NCBI RefSeq assembly: GCF_000970675.1
Contig: NZ_LAJA01000001.1
Coordinates: 558,001 to 622,000, forward strand
From: Domibacillus tundrae
GTDB taxonomy: Bacteria > Bacillota > Bacilli > Bacillales > Domibacillaceae
Length of the DNA stretch: 64,000 bases
Direction of reading: 5' to 3'
The notes beneath the pieces are model-generated. The model was not told the DNA's origin and ran no database searches. It saw nothing but the letters and a program-made list of their open reading frames with translations. Shown piece by piece: positions 19,414-28,943 of this stretch. Made by a program: the position numbers and the translations under genes. The first letter of the stretch is position 1. Each line of letters opens with the position of its first letter.

Positions 19414-19647
19414 GTGTTAACGAAAAATCCGGGTATTGCCGCTGTATTGAGCGTGTTTTGGACGGGAGTCGGCCAAATTTATAACGGCCAAATTATAAAA
19501 GGCCTTATTTTAATTGTCGTACAAATAGTGAATGCAGCGTTAATGTGGGTGTTAATCGGCTTTGTGACCTATCCGATTGTATGGATCTGGGGCATTTATG
19601 ACGCATATAAAACGGCGGAAAGAATGAATAGACGTTCTGATTTTTAA
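19414..19647 (+). CDS. Small TM2-like membrane protein
   Basis: 77 residues from GTG at 19414 (reads MLTKNPGIAAVLSVFW); AGGGG lies just before the ATG at 19405, too close for that codon, and at good distance for the GTG. The pattern of two hydrophobic helices (about 8-25 and 29-55) joined by a tight GQIYNGQIIKG turn is typical of TM2-domain proteins. A TATAAT box lies about 25 bases upstream of the start region. It stands alone between ytwI and citZ. Function unknown. Confidence 0.75.
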   Translation: MLTKNPGIAAVLSVFWTGVGQIYNGQIIKGLILIVVQIVNAALMWVLIGFVTYPIVWIWGIYDAYKTAERMNRRSDF

Positions 19648-19670
19648 GCCGGAACATATTATAATACCAT

Positions 19671-19700
19671 AAATTCCGAGCATGTTATGTTCGGAATTTT
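19671..19700 (+). terminator. Terminator after the small membrane protein gene
   Basis: AAATTCCGA / TCGGAATTT stem followed by TTGCTATTTT. It opens the 305-base gap before citZ, which otherwise holds the citZ promoter, a cre-like site and a ~175-base leader. Confidence 0.65.
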
Positions 19701-19742
19701 GCTATTTTCTAAAAAAATTTTGAACGATTTGACACGTTTTGA

Positions 19743-19771
19743 TTCACAAACCTCTATAGATTGTTTATAAT
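19743..19771 (+). promoter_or_regulatory. Promoter of citZ-icd-mdh
   Basis: TTCACA (19743-19748), 17-base spacer, TATAAT (19766-19771). The transcript would start near 19778 and have a leader of about 175 bases with a small hairpin CTGAGC-AGT-TGCTCAG (near 19872-19887). Confidence 0.7.
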
Positions 19772-19778
19772 AAGCAAT

Positions 19779-19792
19779 GTAAGCGCACACCT
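19779..19792 (+). promoter_or_regulatory. Candidate cre site at the citZ start point
   Basis: TGTAAGCGCACACC matches the cre pattern TGWAANCGNTNWCA except at two positions. It covers the first bases of the transcript, a place where CcpA represses. Catabolite repression of citZ by CcpA is established in B. subtilis; this site is inferred. Confidence 0.5.
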
Positions 19793-19952
19793 TTTTGAAC
19801 ATTGCACCAATTTTTTTGTTCGGAAAAGTGGTATACAATTTTACATAAGCTTTTTTATTTTCAAAATGGTACTGAGCAGTTGCTCAGAATGCACATACAA
19901 ACAAATAAAAAAGCGGGTAATGGGGAAATAAACAGGCGAAGGAGAGATAATT

Positions 19953-21071
19953 ATGACTACTGCACGCGGACTCGAAGGAGTAGTTGCTACAACGTCATCT
20001 GTCAGTTCAATCATTGATGACACACTTACATACGCAGGTTATGACATTGATGATCTGACTGAAAATGCGAGCTTTGAAGAAGTGATTTATTTGCTTTGGC
20101 ACCGCAGCCTTCCGACACAGGCACAGCTGGACGAGCTGAAATTACAGCTATCGGAAAGCTATGACATCCCTCAGGAAATTATGGATCATTTCAAAATGTA
20201 TCCAATTGACAAAGTTCATCCAATGGCGGCGCTCCGTTCATCCGTTTCATTACTCGGTCTTTATGACGAAGAAGCAGATGTTATGACAGATGAAGCCAAC
20301 TATCGTAAAGCAATTCGTATTCAAGCAAAAATTCCGGCACTGGTTACAGCATTTGCACGCATCCGCAAAGGACAAGAGCCGATTGCGCCGAAAAAAGAAT
20401 ATGGCATCGCGGAAAACTTCTTGTATATGCTTTCCGGCAATGAGCCGACAGCAGTGGAAATTGAGGCATTCGATAAGGCACTCGTTCTTCATGCAGATCA
20501 TGAACTAAATGCTTCCACATTTACAGCGCGTGTATGCGTGGCAACGTTATCTGATATGTATTCTGGTGTAACAGCTGCTCTTGGTGCACTTAAAGGTCCT
20601 CTTCATGGCGGCGCAAACGAACAAGTTATGAAAATGCTTACAGAAATCGGATCAGCTGATAATGTGGAGCCATACATTCTTGAAAAGCTAAACAATAAGG
20701 AAAAAATCATGGGCTTTGGACACCGTGTTTATCGTCAAGGCGACCCGCGCGCGAAGCACCTTCGTGAGATGTCAAAGCGCTTGACGGAGCAAAACGGTGA
20801 GCCTGAGCTTTATAATATGTCGATTGAAATTGAAGAACTTGTAACAGGCAACAAAAATCTTCCGCCAAATGTTGACTTCTATTCGGCATCCGTTTACCAT
20901 AGCCTCGGCATTGAGCACGATTTGTTCACTCCTATTTTTGCTGTGAGTCGTGTGTCTGGCTGGATTGCGCATATTCTCGAGCAGTATGCCAATAACAGAC
21001 TGATCCGTCCACGGGCGGAATATACAGGTCCAGATATGCAAAAATACGTGTCGATCGACCAACGTACCTGA
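19953..21071 (+). CDS. citZ: Citrate synthase
   Basis: 372 residues. It condenses oxaloacetate and acetyl-CoA to citrate, the entry step of the TCA cycle. The start MTTARGLEGVVATTSSVSSI is the usual Gram-positive form. Catalytic residues are in GPLHGGANEQVM (His, about residues 217-228), MGFGHRVY (His, about 253-260) and the aspartate of NVDFYSASVY (about 307-316). First gene of citZ-icd-mdh, behind a promoter with a cre-like site. A hairpin without T-run separates it from icd. Confidence 0.97.
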   Translation: MTTARGLEGVVATTSSVSSIIDDTLTYAGYDIDDLTENASFEEVIYLLWHRSLPTQAQLDELKLQLSESYDIPQEIMDHFKMYPIDKVHPMAALRSSVSLLGLYDEEADVMTDEANYRKAIRIQAKIPALVTAFARIRKGQEPIAPKKEYGIAENFLYMLSGNEPTAVEIEAFDKALVLHADHELNASTFTARVCVATLSDMYSGVTAALGALKGPLHGGANEQVMKMLTEIGSADNVEPYILEKLNNKEKIMGFGHRVYRQGDPRAKHLREMSKRLTEQNGEPELYNMSIEIEELVTGNKNLPPNVDFYSASVYHSLGIEHDLFTPIFAVSRVSGWIAHILEQYANNRLIRPRAEYTGPDMQKYVSIDQRT

Positions 21072-21127
21072 TTAAGAAAGCATTTGCAAACAAATAAATA
21101 ACTAGTGTAATATGGAAGATGGCAAAC

Positions 21128-21159
21128 AAAGGTTAGGGCACGAATCCTCTAACCTTTGA
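21128..21159 (+). other. Intercistronic hairpin between citZ and icd
   Basis: AAAGGTTAG pairs with CTAACCTTT around a 13-base loop. No T-run follows, so it is more likely an RNA processing or stability element than a terminator. It sits about 25 bases before icd. Confidence 0.6.
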
Positions 21160-21183
21160 ACATGGAATTGGAGGAATTTTAAG

Positions 21184-22452
21184 ATGACTCAAGGCGAAAA
21201 AATTACAATGCAAGACGGCGTATTAAACGTACCAAACAATCCCGTCGTTCCTTTTATTGAAGGCGATGGAATCGGTCCTGATATTTGGGCAGCAGCATCA
21301 CGCGTATTAGATGCAGCAGTTGAAAAAGAATACAATGGCGAAAAGAAAATCATCTGGAAAGAAGTTCTTGCCGGTGAAAAAGCATTCAACCAAACAGGCG
21401 AATGGCTTCCAAAAGAAACGCTTGAGCAAATTGATGAATACTTAATCGCAATTAAAGGTCCACTTACAACTCCAGTTGGCGGCGGAATTCGTTCATTGAA
21501 CGTGGCACTTCGTCAAGAATTGGATCTTTTTACGTGCCTTCGTCCAGTTCGTTATTTTGATGGCGTACCTTCACCAGTAAAACGCCCTGAAGATACAGAT
21601 ATGGTTATTTTCCGTGAAAACACAGAAGATATCTATGCAGGAATTGAGTATGCAGAAGGTTCTGACGAAGTGAAAAAAGTCATCGAATTCCTTAAAAATG
21701 AAATGGGCGTAAATAAAATTCGTTTCCCTGAAACATCAGGAATTGGCATTAAGCCAATCTCAAAAGAAGGAACAGAGCGCCTTGTACGTTCCGCAATTAA
21801 CTATGCATTAAAAGAAGGCCGCAAGTCTCTGACGCTCGTTCATAAAGGCAACATTATGAAATTTACAGAAGGTGCGTTTAAAAGCTGGGGCTATGATCTT
21901 GCTGAGAAAGAATTCGGCGATCAAGTCTTTACATGGGAGCAATACGATAAAATTAAAGAAGCAGAAGGCACAGATGCTGCGAACAAAGCACAGTCTGACG
22001 CTGAAGCAGCGGGCAAATTGATCGTAAAAGATTCCATTGCCGACATCTTCCTGCAGCAAATTTTGACTCGTCCGAAAGAGTTCGATGTTGTCGCAACAAT
22101 GAACTTGAACGGTGATTACATTTCTGATGCTCTTGCAGCGCAAGTAGGCGGAATCGGTATCGCACCAGGTGCAAATATTAACTACGAAACAGGCCATGCG
22201 ATTTTTGAAGCAACACACGGAACAGCACCAAAGTACGCTGGTCTTGATAAAGTAAACCCATCATCTGTATTATTGTCAGGCGTTTTGCTTCTTGAGCACC
22301 TTGGCTGGACAGAAGCAGCAAGTGCGATCACGAAATCAGTGGAAAAAACGATCTCTTCTAAAGTGGTTACATATGACTTTGCCCGCCTTATGGATGGCGC
22401 AACAGAAGTGAAATGCTCTGAATTCGCAGATGAATTAATTAAAAACCTATAA
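21184..22452 (+). CDS. icd: Isocitrate dehydrogenase (NADP+)
   Basis: 422 residues, typical for the Bacillus enzyme. It turns isocitrate into 2-oxoglutarate with release of CO2 and [17 protein letters not shown] (about 24-35) and the substrate loop [18 protein letters not shown] (about 99-116; contains the regulatory serine region of homologous enzymes) are present, as is the [17 protein letters not shown] metal/substrate motif and TAPKYAG for the cofactor. GGAGGAATTTTAAG precedes the ATG. Second gene of the operon. Confidence 0.97.
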   Translation: MTQGEKITMQDGVLNVPNNPVVPFIEGDGIGPDIWAAASRVLDAAVEKEYNGEKKIIWKEVLAGEKAFNQTGEWLPKETLEQIDEYLIAIKGPLTTPVGGGIRSLNVALRQELDLFTCLRPVRYFDGVPSPVKRPEDTDMVIFRENTEDIYAGIEYAEGSDEVKKVIEFLKNEMGVNKIRFPETSGIGIKPISKEGTERLVRSAINYALKEGRKSLTLVHKGNIMKFTEGAFKSWGYDLAEKEFGDQVFTWEQYDKIKEAEGTDAANKAQSDAEAAGKLIVKDSIADIFLQQILTRPKEFDVVATMNLNGDYISDALAAQVGGIGIAPGANINYETGHAIFEATHGTAPKYAGLDKVNPSSVLLSGVLLLEHLGWTEAASAITKSVEKTISSKVVTYDFARLMDGATEVKCSEFADELIKNL

Positions 22453-22458
22453 CGGCCA

Positions 22459-22481
22459 ATGCTCTCCATTACGGAGAGCAT
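22459..22481 (+). other. Intercistronic hairpin between icd and mdh
   Basis: Perfect ATGCTCTCC / GGAGAGCAT stem, loop ATTAC, no T-run. Like the citZ-icd hairpin it may set mRNA processing or stability. Confidence 0.65.
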
Positions 22482-22520
22482 ATACATACTGATTTATACA
22501 AATAAAGGGGGAGTTTTATT

Positions 22521-23462
22521 ATGACAGCATACAATCGCAAAAAAGTTTCTGTAATCGGTGGCGGATTCACGGGTGCAACAACAGCGTTCTTTCTTGCACA
22601 AAAAGAATTGGCAGATGTTGTCCTAGTAGATATCCCACAAGCAGACGGTCCTACAAAAGGGAAAGCTTTGGATATGTTAGAAGCAAGCCCGGTTCAAGGA
22701 TTTGACGCAAACATTACAGGTACATCAGATTATGCAGATACAGCGGGTTCTGATATTGTTATTATCACAGCGGGAATTGCGCGTAAACCAGGCATGAGCC
22801 GTGATGATCTTGTTCAGACGAACCAAAAAGTAATGAAATCTGTTACAGCTGAAATCGTCAAACATGCTCCAGATTGTACGATTATCGTGTTAACAAATCC
22901 AGTTGATGCAATGACTTATACTGTTTTAAAAGAATCTGGATTCCCGAAAAACCGTGTTATCGGCCAATCAGGCGTCCTGGATACAGCTCGTTTCCGTACA
23001 TTCGTTGCACAAGAATTGAAAGTATCAGTTAAAGATGTAACAGGTTTTGTTCTTGGCGGTCACGGTGATGACATGGTACCGCTTGTTCGTTATTCATATG
23101 CAGGCGGCATCCCGCTTGAAACATTAATTCCGAAAGATCGTTTAGATGCAATCGTTGAACGCACGCGTAAAGGCGGCGGCGAAATTGTTCAGCTTCTAGG
23201 CAACGGTTCAGCATACTATGCACCAGCGGCATCACTTGTTGAGATGACAGAGGCCATCCTAAAAGATCAGCGCCGCATTTTGCCCGCAATTGCTTATCTC
23301 GAAGGCGAGTACGGTTACGATAAATTGTACTTGGGCGTCCCGACAATCCTTGGCGGCAACGGCATTGAAAAGATCATTGAACTCGAATTGACTGCAGATG
23401 AAAAAGCAGGTCTTGACAAGTCTGCTGACGCTGTACGCAATGTCATGTCTGTTCTTGCATAA
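22521..23462 (+). CDS. mdh: Malate dehydrogenase (NAD+)
   Basis: 313 residues, LDH-like malate dehydrogenase. It oxidises malate to oxaloacetate. The dinucleotide-binding start is [15 protein letters not shown] (about 9-23) ending at VDIPQ, where the acidic residue fits NAD. Substrate arginines appear in [11 protein letters not shown] (about 87-97) and [10 protein letters not shown] (about 150-159), and the catalytic histidine in [12 protein letters not shown] (about 175-186). AAAGGGGGAG precedes the ATG. Last gene of the TCA operon; a strong terminator follows. With malic enzyme lost nearby, it is the malate-using enzyme visible in this window. Confidence 0.97.
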   Translation: MTAYNRKKVSVIGGGFTGATTAFFLAQKELADVVLVDIPQADGPTKGKALDMLEASPVQGFDANITGTSDYADTAGSDIVIITAGIARKPGMSRDDLVQTNQKVMKSVTAEIVKHAPDCTIIVLTNPVDAMTYTVLKESGFPKNRVIGQSGVLDTARFRTFVAQELKVSVKDVTGFVLGGHGDDMVPLVRYSYAGGIPLETLIPKDRLDAIVERTRKGGGEIVQLLGNGSAYYAPAASLVEMTEAILKDQRRILPAIAYLEGEYGYDKLYLGVPTILGGNGIEKIIELELTADEKAGLDKSADAVRNVMSVLA

Positions 23463-23474
23463 ACATATGCTTTA

Positions 23475-23508
23475 AAGAACCTGCCATCAATTGGCAGGTT
23501 CTTTTTTA
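23475..23508 (+). terminator. Terminator after mdh
   Basis: AAGAACCTGCCA / TGGCAGGTTCTT stem, 12 bp, followed by six T. Confidence 0.92.
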
Positions 23509-23591
23509 TACAAATCCTTGCAGAACGGCTCTTTCTCAAGCATGATTATTTCGTTATAATGGAAGATAGACATTTGAATCAGGAGGGCCAT

Positions 23592-24308
23592 ATGAAAAAA
23601 ATTCTAGTCGTGGATGATGAATCATCTATCGTGACATTAATTAAATACAACCTCGAACAAGCGGGCTTTGAAGTGGAAACCGCTTGTGACGGAGAGGAAG
23701 CTCTTAAGCAGGCAGAAGCGGTATCACCTGATTTGATTATTTTGGATTGGATGCTCCCGAAGTTTGATGGCATGGAAGTGTGCAAAGATCTTCGTCAAAG
23801 AAGAGTGACGACACCGATTTTAATGCTAACAGCCAAAGATGAAGAGTTTGATAAAGTACTTGGTCTTGAACTAGGAGCAGATGATTACATGACGAAACCA
23901 TTTAGTCCGCGAGAATTGATTGCCCGTGTAAAAGCAATTTTGCGCCGTGTTCAGCAGGCGCCGGCAGAACCGGTTGAGGAAGAAGTAGATGACAGCGAGT
24001 TAATTAAAGTGGCTGACTTAAAGCTGTTTCCTGAAAAATACGAAGCGTATTACAAAGAAAACCTGATTGATTTAACACCAAAAGAATTTGAACTGCTGCT
24101 GTTTTTAGCTGAAAATAAAACGAGAGTGCTGACACGTGACCAGCTGCTTGCGGCTGTCTGGAAATATGACTTTGTCGGTGATACACGTATCGTAGATGTT
24201 CATATTAGCCACTTGCGTGATAAAATGGAGGAAAATACAAAAAAACCACAATACATTAAAACAATCCGCGGTTTGGGCTACAAATTGGAAGAACCAAGAG
24301 AAGCATGA
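23592..24308 (+). CDS. phoP: Response regulator PhoP
   Basis: 238 residues from ATG at 23592 (MKKILVVDDESS), after AGGAGGGCC; the ATG at 23559 lies in the promoter region (TATAAT at 23555-23560). OmpR/PhoB-type regulator of the phosphate starvation response. Receiver domain about 1-120 with phospho-acceptor D52 (LIILDWMLP), acidic pocket DD8-9 and Lys near residue 102 (TKPFSP). C-terminal winged helix (about 135-235) with TPKEFELLLFLAENK and VDVHISHLRDKM. phoR overlaps its stop by four bases. Confidence 0.95.
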   Translation: MKKILVVDDESSIVTLIKYNLEQAGFEVETACDGEEALKQAEAVSPDLIILDWMLPKFDGMEVCKDLRQRRVTTPILMLTAKDEEFDKVLGLELGADDYMTKPFSPRELIARVKAILRRVQQAPAEPVEEEVDDSELIKVADLKLFPEKYEAYYKENLIDLTPKEFELLLFLAENKTRVLTRDQLLAAVWKYDFVGDTRIVDVHISHLRDKMEENTKKPQYIKTIRGLGYKLEEPREA

Positions 24309-26080
24309 TCAATTTTCGGACAAGGCTGATCTTGTCGCTTATCACATTCATTGCCATCGTACTTGTCGCACTTGGCATTTGGCTTGGTCAAATGTTTAAA
24401 TCGTATTATTTGGCAACGGTTAACGACCGTCTTGAACGAGAAACATCTTTACTCGCCAGTGCGATAGAAGATTGGGGAGGGGTTAAAGCGTTCGATCCTG
24501 TTATGCTCGGGGAGTGGAGCGAGCAAATGGATACACGCTTGAATGTAGCGGATAACGCCGGAAATCTTCTTTATGACAGCGGCGGAGCAAATGAGCAGCA
24601 GACAGCGATTCACCATGATATTGTACAGCGTATTTCAGGTACATTGAATGAAGAAAATTATAAAAATTCATTGTTGCGAAAATTGGACGTTCAATATCAT
24701 TGGGAGCATATTTTAAATGAAGAAGGCGAGCAGGAGGGCTACGTTGTAGTCAGCATGCGAGTGGAGGCGCTCGATGAAATATACGGGCAAATCTGGCTTA
24801 TTTTACTGGCGTCACTCGGGTTTTCTCTTGTGCTGATCGTCTTGATCGGAACAAAAATAACGGGTCGTTACGTGAAGCCAATTGAATCCGCTACAGCTGT
24901 TGCCATTGAACTGGCAAAAGGCAATTATCGGGCACGCACATATGAAACTCCGCCGGATGAAGTGGGAATGCTTAACACATCGATTAATATTTTAGCGCGA
25001 AATTTGCAGGAAATGATGCAGGCGCAGGAGGTTCATCAAAATCGTCTGACTACGTTAATAGAAAATATTGAAAGCGGCTTACTGCTTATTGATGATCGTG
25101 GATATATTGTCATGGCAAACCGTTCGTTTAAAAAAATGTATAGTACAGGCCGAATTATTAAAAAACGGTATTACGAAGTGATTACGCAGGAAGATGTAAT
25201 AAAAGTAGTGGAAGATGTATTTATGACGGAAAAAAACGTCCGCCGACAAATTAAAATCCCATTCGAGCTGGAAGAAAAAGAAATTGAAGTATCCGGCGCA
25301 CCGATTATTGGTACAAATGACGAGTGGAAAGGCATCCTGATTGTATTTCATGATATAACCGAAATCAAGCACTTGGAGCAAATGCGTAAAGATTTTGTTG
25401 CGAATGTTTCCCATGAATTAAAAACACCGATTACGTCGATTAAAGGTTTTTCGGAAACACTTTTAGATGGTGCATTGAATGATCCGGATGCTGCTAAAAT
25501 GTTTTTGGAGATTATTTGGAAAGAAAGCGGCCGGATGGAGACGCTTGTTGCGGATCTTTTAGACCTGTCAAAAATCGAACAAAAAGGGCTTACGATCAAT
25601 ATTACGACTGTATCATTAAACAAATTGATGAAAGAAATGATTGTCACACTTGAAAGCCGGCTTGAAGCGAAACAAATCGTTCTGCGGGTGAATTTGCCTG
25701 ATCATTTAATGATTCAGGGAGACGAATACCGGCTGAAACAAGTGTTTCTAAATTTAATTACAAATGCCATTTTATATACGCCAAAAGGCGGCCGGATTTT
25801 TATTGAAGGAAACGAGTCAGACCGCATGGTGAATGTGAGGGTCTCAGATACAGGAATCGGTATCGAAAAAATGGAGCTGCCGCGTATTTTCGAGCGCTTT
25901 TACCGGGTTGACAAGGCGCGGAGCCGGGATTCAGGCGGAACAGGGCTTGGGCTTGCGATCGTGAAGCATATTATGGAAGCCCATCACGGGAAAATCAATG
26001 TGGAAAGTAAAATGAATGAAGGAACATCGTTTACGGTTTCATTTAGAAAAGACCTGACGAATGATTTTACAAAAGATTAA
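24305..26080 (+). CDS. phoR: Sensor histidine kinase PhoR
   Basis: 591 residues. Order: membrane helix about 9-29, extracytoplasmic PAS-like domain about 30-160, second helix about 163-184 (WLILLASLGFSLVLIVLIG), HAMP (to about 240), cytoplasmic PAS (about 243-355), HisKA with VANVSHELKTPITS (phosphorylated H370), and ATPase domain with NAILYTPKGG, DTGIGI and GGTGLGLAIV. It is slightly longer than the B. subtilis protein. Partner of PhoP; the genes overlap (ATGA). In B. subtilis the kinase reads wall teichoic acid intermediates. Confidence 0.93.
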   Translation: MINFRTRLILSLITFIAIVLVALGIWLGQMFKSYYLATVNDRLERETSLLASAIEDWGGVKAFDPVMLGEWSEQMDTRLNVADNAGNLLYDSGGANEQQTAIHHDIVQRISGTLNEENYKNSLLRKLDVQYHWEHILNEEGEQEGYVVVSMRVEALDEIYGQIWLILLASLGFSLVLIVLIGTKITGRYVKPIESATAVAIELAKGNYRARTYETPPDEVGMLNTSINILARNLQEMMQAQEVHQNRLTTLIENIESGLLLIDDRGYIVMANRSFKKMYSTGRIIKKRYYEVITQEDVIKVVEDVFMTEKNVRRQIKIPFELEEKEIEVSGAPIIGTNDEWKGILIVFHDITEIKHLEQMRKDFVANVSHELKTPITSIKGFSETLLDGALNDPDAAKMFLEIIWKESGRMETLVADLLDLSKIEQKGLTINITTVSLNKLMKEMIVTLESRLEAKQIVLRVNLPDHLMIQGDEYRLKQVFLNLITNAILYTPKGGRIFIEGNESDRMVNVRVSDTGIGIEKMELPRIFERFYRVDKARSRDSGGTGLGLAIVKHIMEAHHGKINVESKMNEGTSFTVSFRKDLTNDFTKD

Positions 26081-26154
26081 TGAATCGTTTACATTCATTT
26101 TATATTCATCTGGTATAGTATGAAGTATCAACCCCCTTTATCCAGCTTTTGTTT

Positions 26155-26195
26155 GGCGGAGTCCCCTTGTTGATGGGTCTCCGCCGCTTTTTTTT
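26155..26195 (+). terminator. Terminator after phoR
   Basis: GGCGGAG / CTCCGCC stem around an 18-base loop, then GCTTTTTTTT. Confidence 0.85.
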
Positions 26196-26210
26196 ATCGG
26201 GACGGATATA

Positions 26211-26273
26211 AGCCGTTGTTTTCTTTTATTCTACCGTGCATGGTAGAATAAAAAAGAAAACAACGGCTTTTTT
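26211..26273 (+). terminator. Very long hairpin with T-run just upstream of polA
   Basis: Arms of 25 and 27 bases (AGCCGTTGTTTTC... and its complement), identical except for two extra T/A pairs, around GTGCAT; the right arm ends CGGCTTTTTT. It ends only about 33 bases before the polA start, so it cannot simply end phoR transcription if polA is read from upstream. An extended -10-like TGGTAGAAT lies in its right arm. Confidence 0.7.
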
Positions 26274-26306
26274 AATGCATTCAGTCTTGGATGCAAAGGA
26301 GGATTT

Positions 26307-28931
26307 ATGGAGAAAAAATTAGTATTAATCGACGGAAACAGCATTGCGTACCGAGCTTTTTTTGCACTGCCGCTTTTAAGCAATTCTAAAGGTGTGCATA
26401 CAAATGCTGTGTACGGCTTTGCCATGATGCTTAATAAAATTGTGAAAGATGAACAGCCGACCCATATGCTCGTTGCGTTTGACGCAGGGAAAACGACATT
26501 TCGCCATGAAACGTTCAAAGAATATAAAGGGACGCGCCAAAAAACACCGCCTGAGCTTTCCGAGCAGTTTTCGTACGTACGTGAATTATTAAAAGCGTAC
26601 GGCATCCCGTATTTTGAGCTGGAAAATTATGAAGCAGATGATATTATTGGAACGCTGTCTCTTGAAGCGGAGCGGGAAGGGTTTATCGTCAAAGTGTATT
26701 CAGGTGATAAAGATTTAACACAGCTCGCAACAGACAAAACGACTGTATGCATTACACGCAAAGGGATCACCGACATTGAAGAGTATACACCAGAGCATGT
26801 TCAAGAAAAATATGGGCTGAAGCCGCTTCAAATTATTGATATGAAAGGGCTGATGGGCGACTCATCAGATAATATTCCGGGTGTGCCAGGCGTTGGTGAA
26901 AAAACAGCGATTAAGCTGTTGAAGCAATTTCATTCTGTCGAAGCGCTGCTGGAGGCGATTGATCAAGTAAGCGGAGCAAAGCTGAAAGAAAAACTGACTG
27001 AACATAAAGATATGGCTGTTATGAGCAAGCAGCTGGCCACTATTTTACGAACTGTACCACTTGAGCTGGCAATGGAACGGCTTGTATACAATGGCGCAAA
27101 CGATGATGAACTGTATGATTTATACCGTGACCTCGAATTTAAAACGCTCCTTGAAGGTATATATCGGACGGCCGAAGCAGAACAAATGACAGACGTGTCA
27201 TTTACGATCGTCACAGAACCGGAAGCGGCTCATTTTAAACAAGCAGACGCCGTTTATGTGGAAATGATGGATGTGAATTATCATAGAGCGCCGATTGCGG
27301 GTATCGCTGTATCCGGCAATGGACATACCATTTTTATGTCTGGGGAAACGGCTATTTCGTCTCTTGCGTTTAAACAATGGGCAGAGAACCAATCGGCTCG
27401 AAAAACGGTTTTTGATGCGAAACGGACTGTTATTGCACTGCGACGCCATGGTATTGAGATTGCCGGTGTTGACTTTGATGTATTTCTTGCTTCTTATTTG
27501 ATCAATCCGTCCGAATCGCCAGAAGATTTTGCGGCTGTGGCGAAACTGCACGGCGAAACGGGAATCGCATCAGATGAAGCGGTTTATGGCAAAGGCGCAA
27601 AGCGTGCGCTTCCGGCAGAAGAGGTGTATGCAAAACATGTTAGTGCCAAGGCGGAAGCATTAAGCCGTCTCGATGAAACGTGCCGGCACGAGCTGTCCCA
27701 AAATAGTCAAAACGAATTATTGGATGAGCTTGAACTGCCGCTGGCGCTCATTTTAGCGGATGTGGAATCAGAGGGTGTCCGTGTTGATATAAACCGATTA
27801 AATGAAATGGGCACAGAATTGAAAAAACGGCTTGCTGAAATGGAACAGACGATTCATACACTTGCCGGAACCGATTTTAATATTAATTCGCCGAAGCAGC
27901 TAGGGGTTATTTTATTTGAGAAGCTTGGATTGCCGACACTGAAAAAAACAAAGACAGGCTATTCTACATCCGCTGATGTGCTGGAAAAATTAGCACCGTC
28001 ACATGAAATTGTTCAGCATATCCTGGATTATCGCCAAATCGGCAAACTGCAGTCTACATACATCGAAGGGCTGCTTAAAGTTGTGGATCCGGACACGTGC
28101 AAAATTCACACGCGCTTTAATCAAGCTTTAACTCAAACAGGGCGGCTCAGCTCGACTGATCCAAATCTGCAAAATATTCCGATCCGCTTGGAAGAAGGAC
28201 GGAAAATCCGGCAGGCGTTTATTCCGGAAAAAGCGGACTCCGTCATGTTTGCGGCTGATTATTCGCAAATTGAGCTACGGGTGTTAGCTCATATAAGCGG
28301 GGATGAAAAACTGATTGACGCATTTAAGCACGGGCTCGATATTCATACCGCAACCGCAATGGAAGTGTTCCATGTTAAGGAAAGTGTTGTAACATCTAAT
28401 ATGCGGCGCCAGGCAAAGGCGGTTAATTTCGGTATTGTTTATGGCATTAGTGATTATGGCTTGTCACAAAATCTTGGAATTACCCGGAAAGACGCAGCTG
28501 AATTTATTGGCCGTTATTTAAAGACGTATCCAGGTGTCAAAGAATACATGGACACGATTATTCGTGAAGCAAAAGAAAAAGGCTACGTGACAACACTGCT
28601 AAATCGTCGCCGCTATCTCCCGGAAATAACGAGCCGCAACTTTAATTTGCGTTCGTTCGGTGAGCGTACGGCAATGAATACGCCGATTCAAGGAAGTGCA
28701 GCCGATATTATTAAAAAAGCGATGATTGATGTCGCCGAGCGGCTTGAGCAGGAACAATTAACATCCAAGCTGTTATTACAGGTGCACGATGAACTGATCT
28801 TTGATGTGCCAAAAGAAGAAATTGATCAAATGGAACGTATTGTACCGGAGGTCATGGAGCATGCTTTTGAGCTGGATGTCCCGCTCAAAGTGGACTATTC
28901 ATTTGGACCGACATGGTACGATGCAAAGTAA
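26307..28931 (+). CDS. polA: DNA polymerase I
   Basis: 874 residues. N-terminal 5'-nuclease domain (about 1-290; LIDGNSIAYRAFFALP, VAFDAGKTTFRHE, YEADDIIGTL, GDSSDNIPGVPGVGEKTA) for removing RNA primers and repair patches. The middle domain (about 300-465) has the 3'-5' exonuclease fold but no intact metal-binding acidic set, as in other Bacillus enzymes. Polymerase motifs: A, ADYSQIELRVLAHIS; B, RRQAKAVNFGIVYGISDYG; C, VHDELIFD. GGAGG precedes the ATG. First gene of polA-mutM-coaE. Confidence 0.96.
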   Translation: MEKKLVLIDGNSIAYRAFFALPLLSNSKGVHTNAVYGFAMMLNKIVKDEQPTHMLVAFDAGKTTFRHETFKEYKGTRQKTPPELSEQFSYVRELLKAYGIPYFELENYEADDIIGTLSLEAEREGFIVKVYSGDKDLTQLATDKTTVCITRKGITDIEEYTPEHVQEKYGLKPLQIIDMKGLMGDSSDNIPGVPGVGEKTAIKLLKQFHSVEALLEAIDQVSGAKLKEKLTEHKDMAVMSKQLATILRTVPLELAMERLVYNGANDDELYDLYRDLEFKTLLEGIYRTAEAEQMTDVSFTIVTEPEAAHFKQADAVYVEMMDVNYHRAPIAGIAVSGNGHTIFMSGETAISSLAFKQWAENQSARKTVFDAKRTVIALRRHGIEIAGVDFDVFLASYLINPSESPEDFAAVAKLHGETGIASDEAVYGKGAKRALPAEEVYAKHVSAKAEALSRLDETCRHELSQNSQNELLDELELPLALILADVESEGVRVDINRLNEMGTELKKRLAEMEQTIHTLAGTDFNINSPKQLGVILFEKLGLPTLKKTKTGYSTSADVLEKLAPSHEIVQHILDYRQIGKLQSTYIEGLLKVVDPDTCKIHTRFNQALTQTGRLSSTDPNLQNIPIRLEEGRKIRQAFIPEKADSVMFAADYSQIELRVLAHISGDEKLIDAFKHGLDIHTATAMEVFHVKESVVTSNMRRQAKAVNFGIVYGISDYGLSQNLGITRKDAAEFIGRYLKTYPGVKEYMDTIIREAKEKGYVTTLLNRRRYLPEITSRNFNLRSFGERTAMNTPIQGSAADIIKKAMIDVAERLEQEQLTSKLLLQVHDELIFDVPKEEIDQMERIVPEVMEHAFELDVPLKVDYSFGPTWYDAK

Positions 28932-28943
28932 GGAGAGAGAAGT

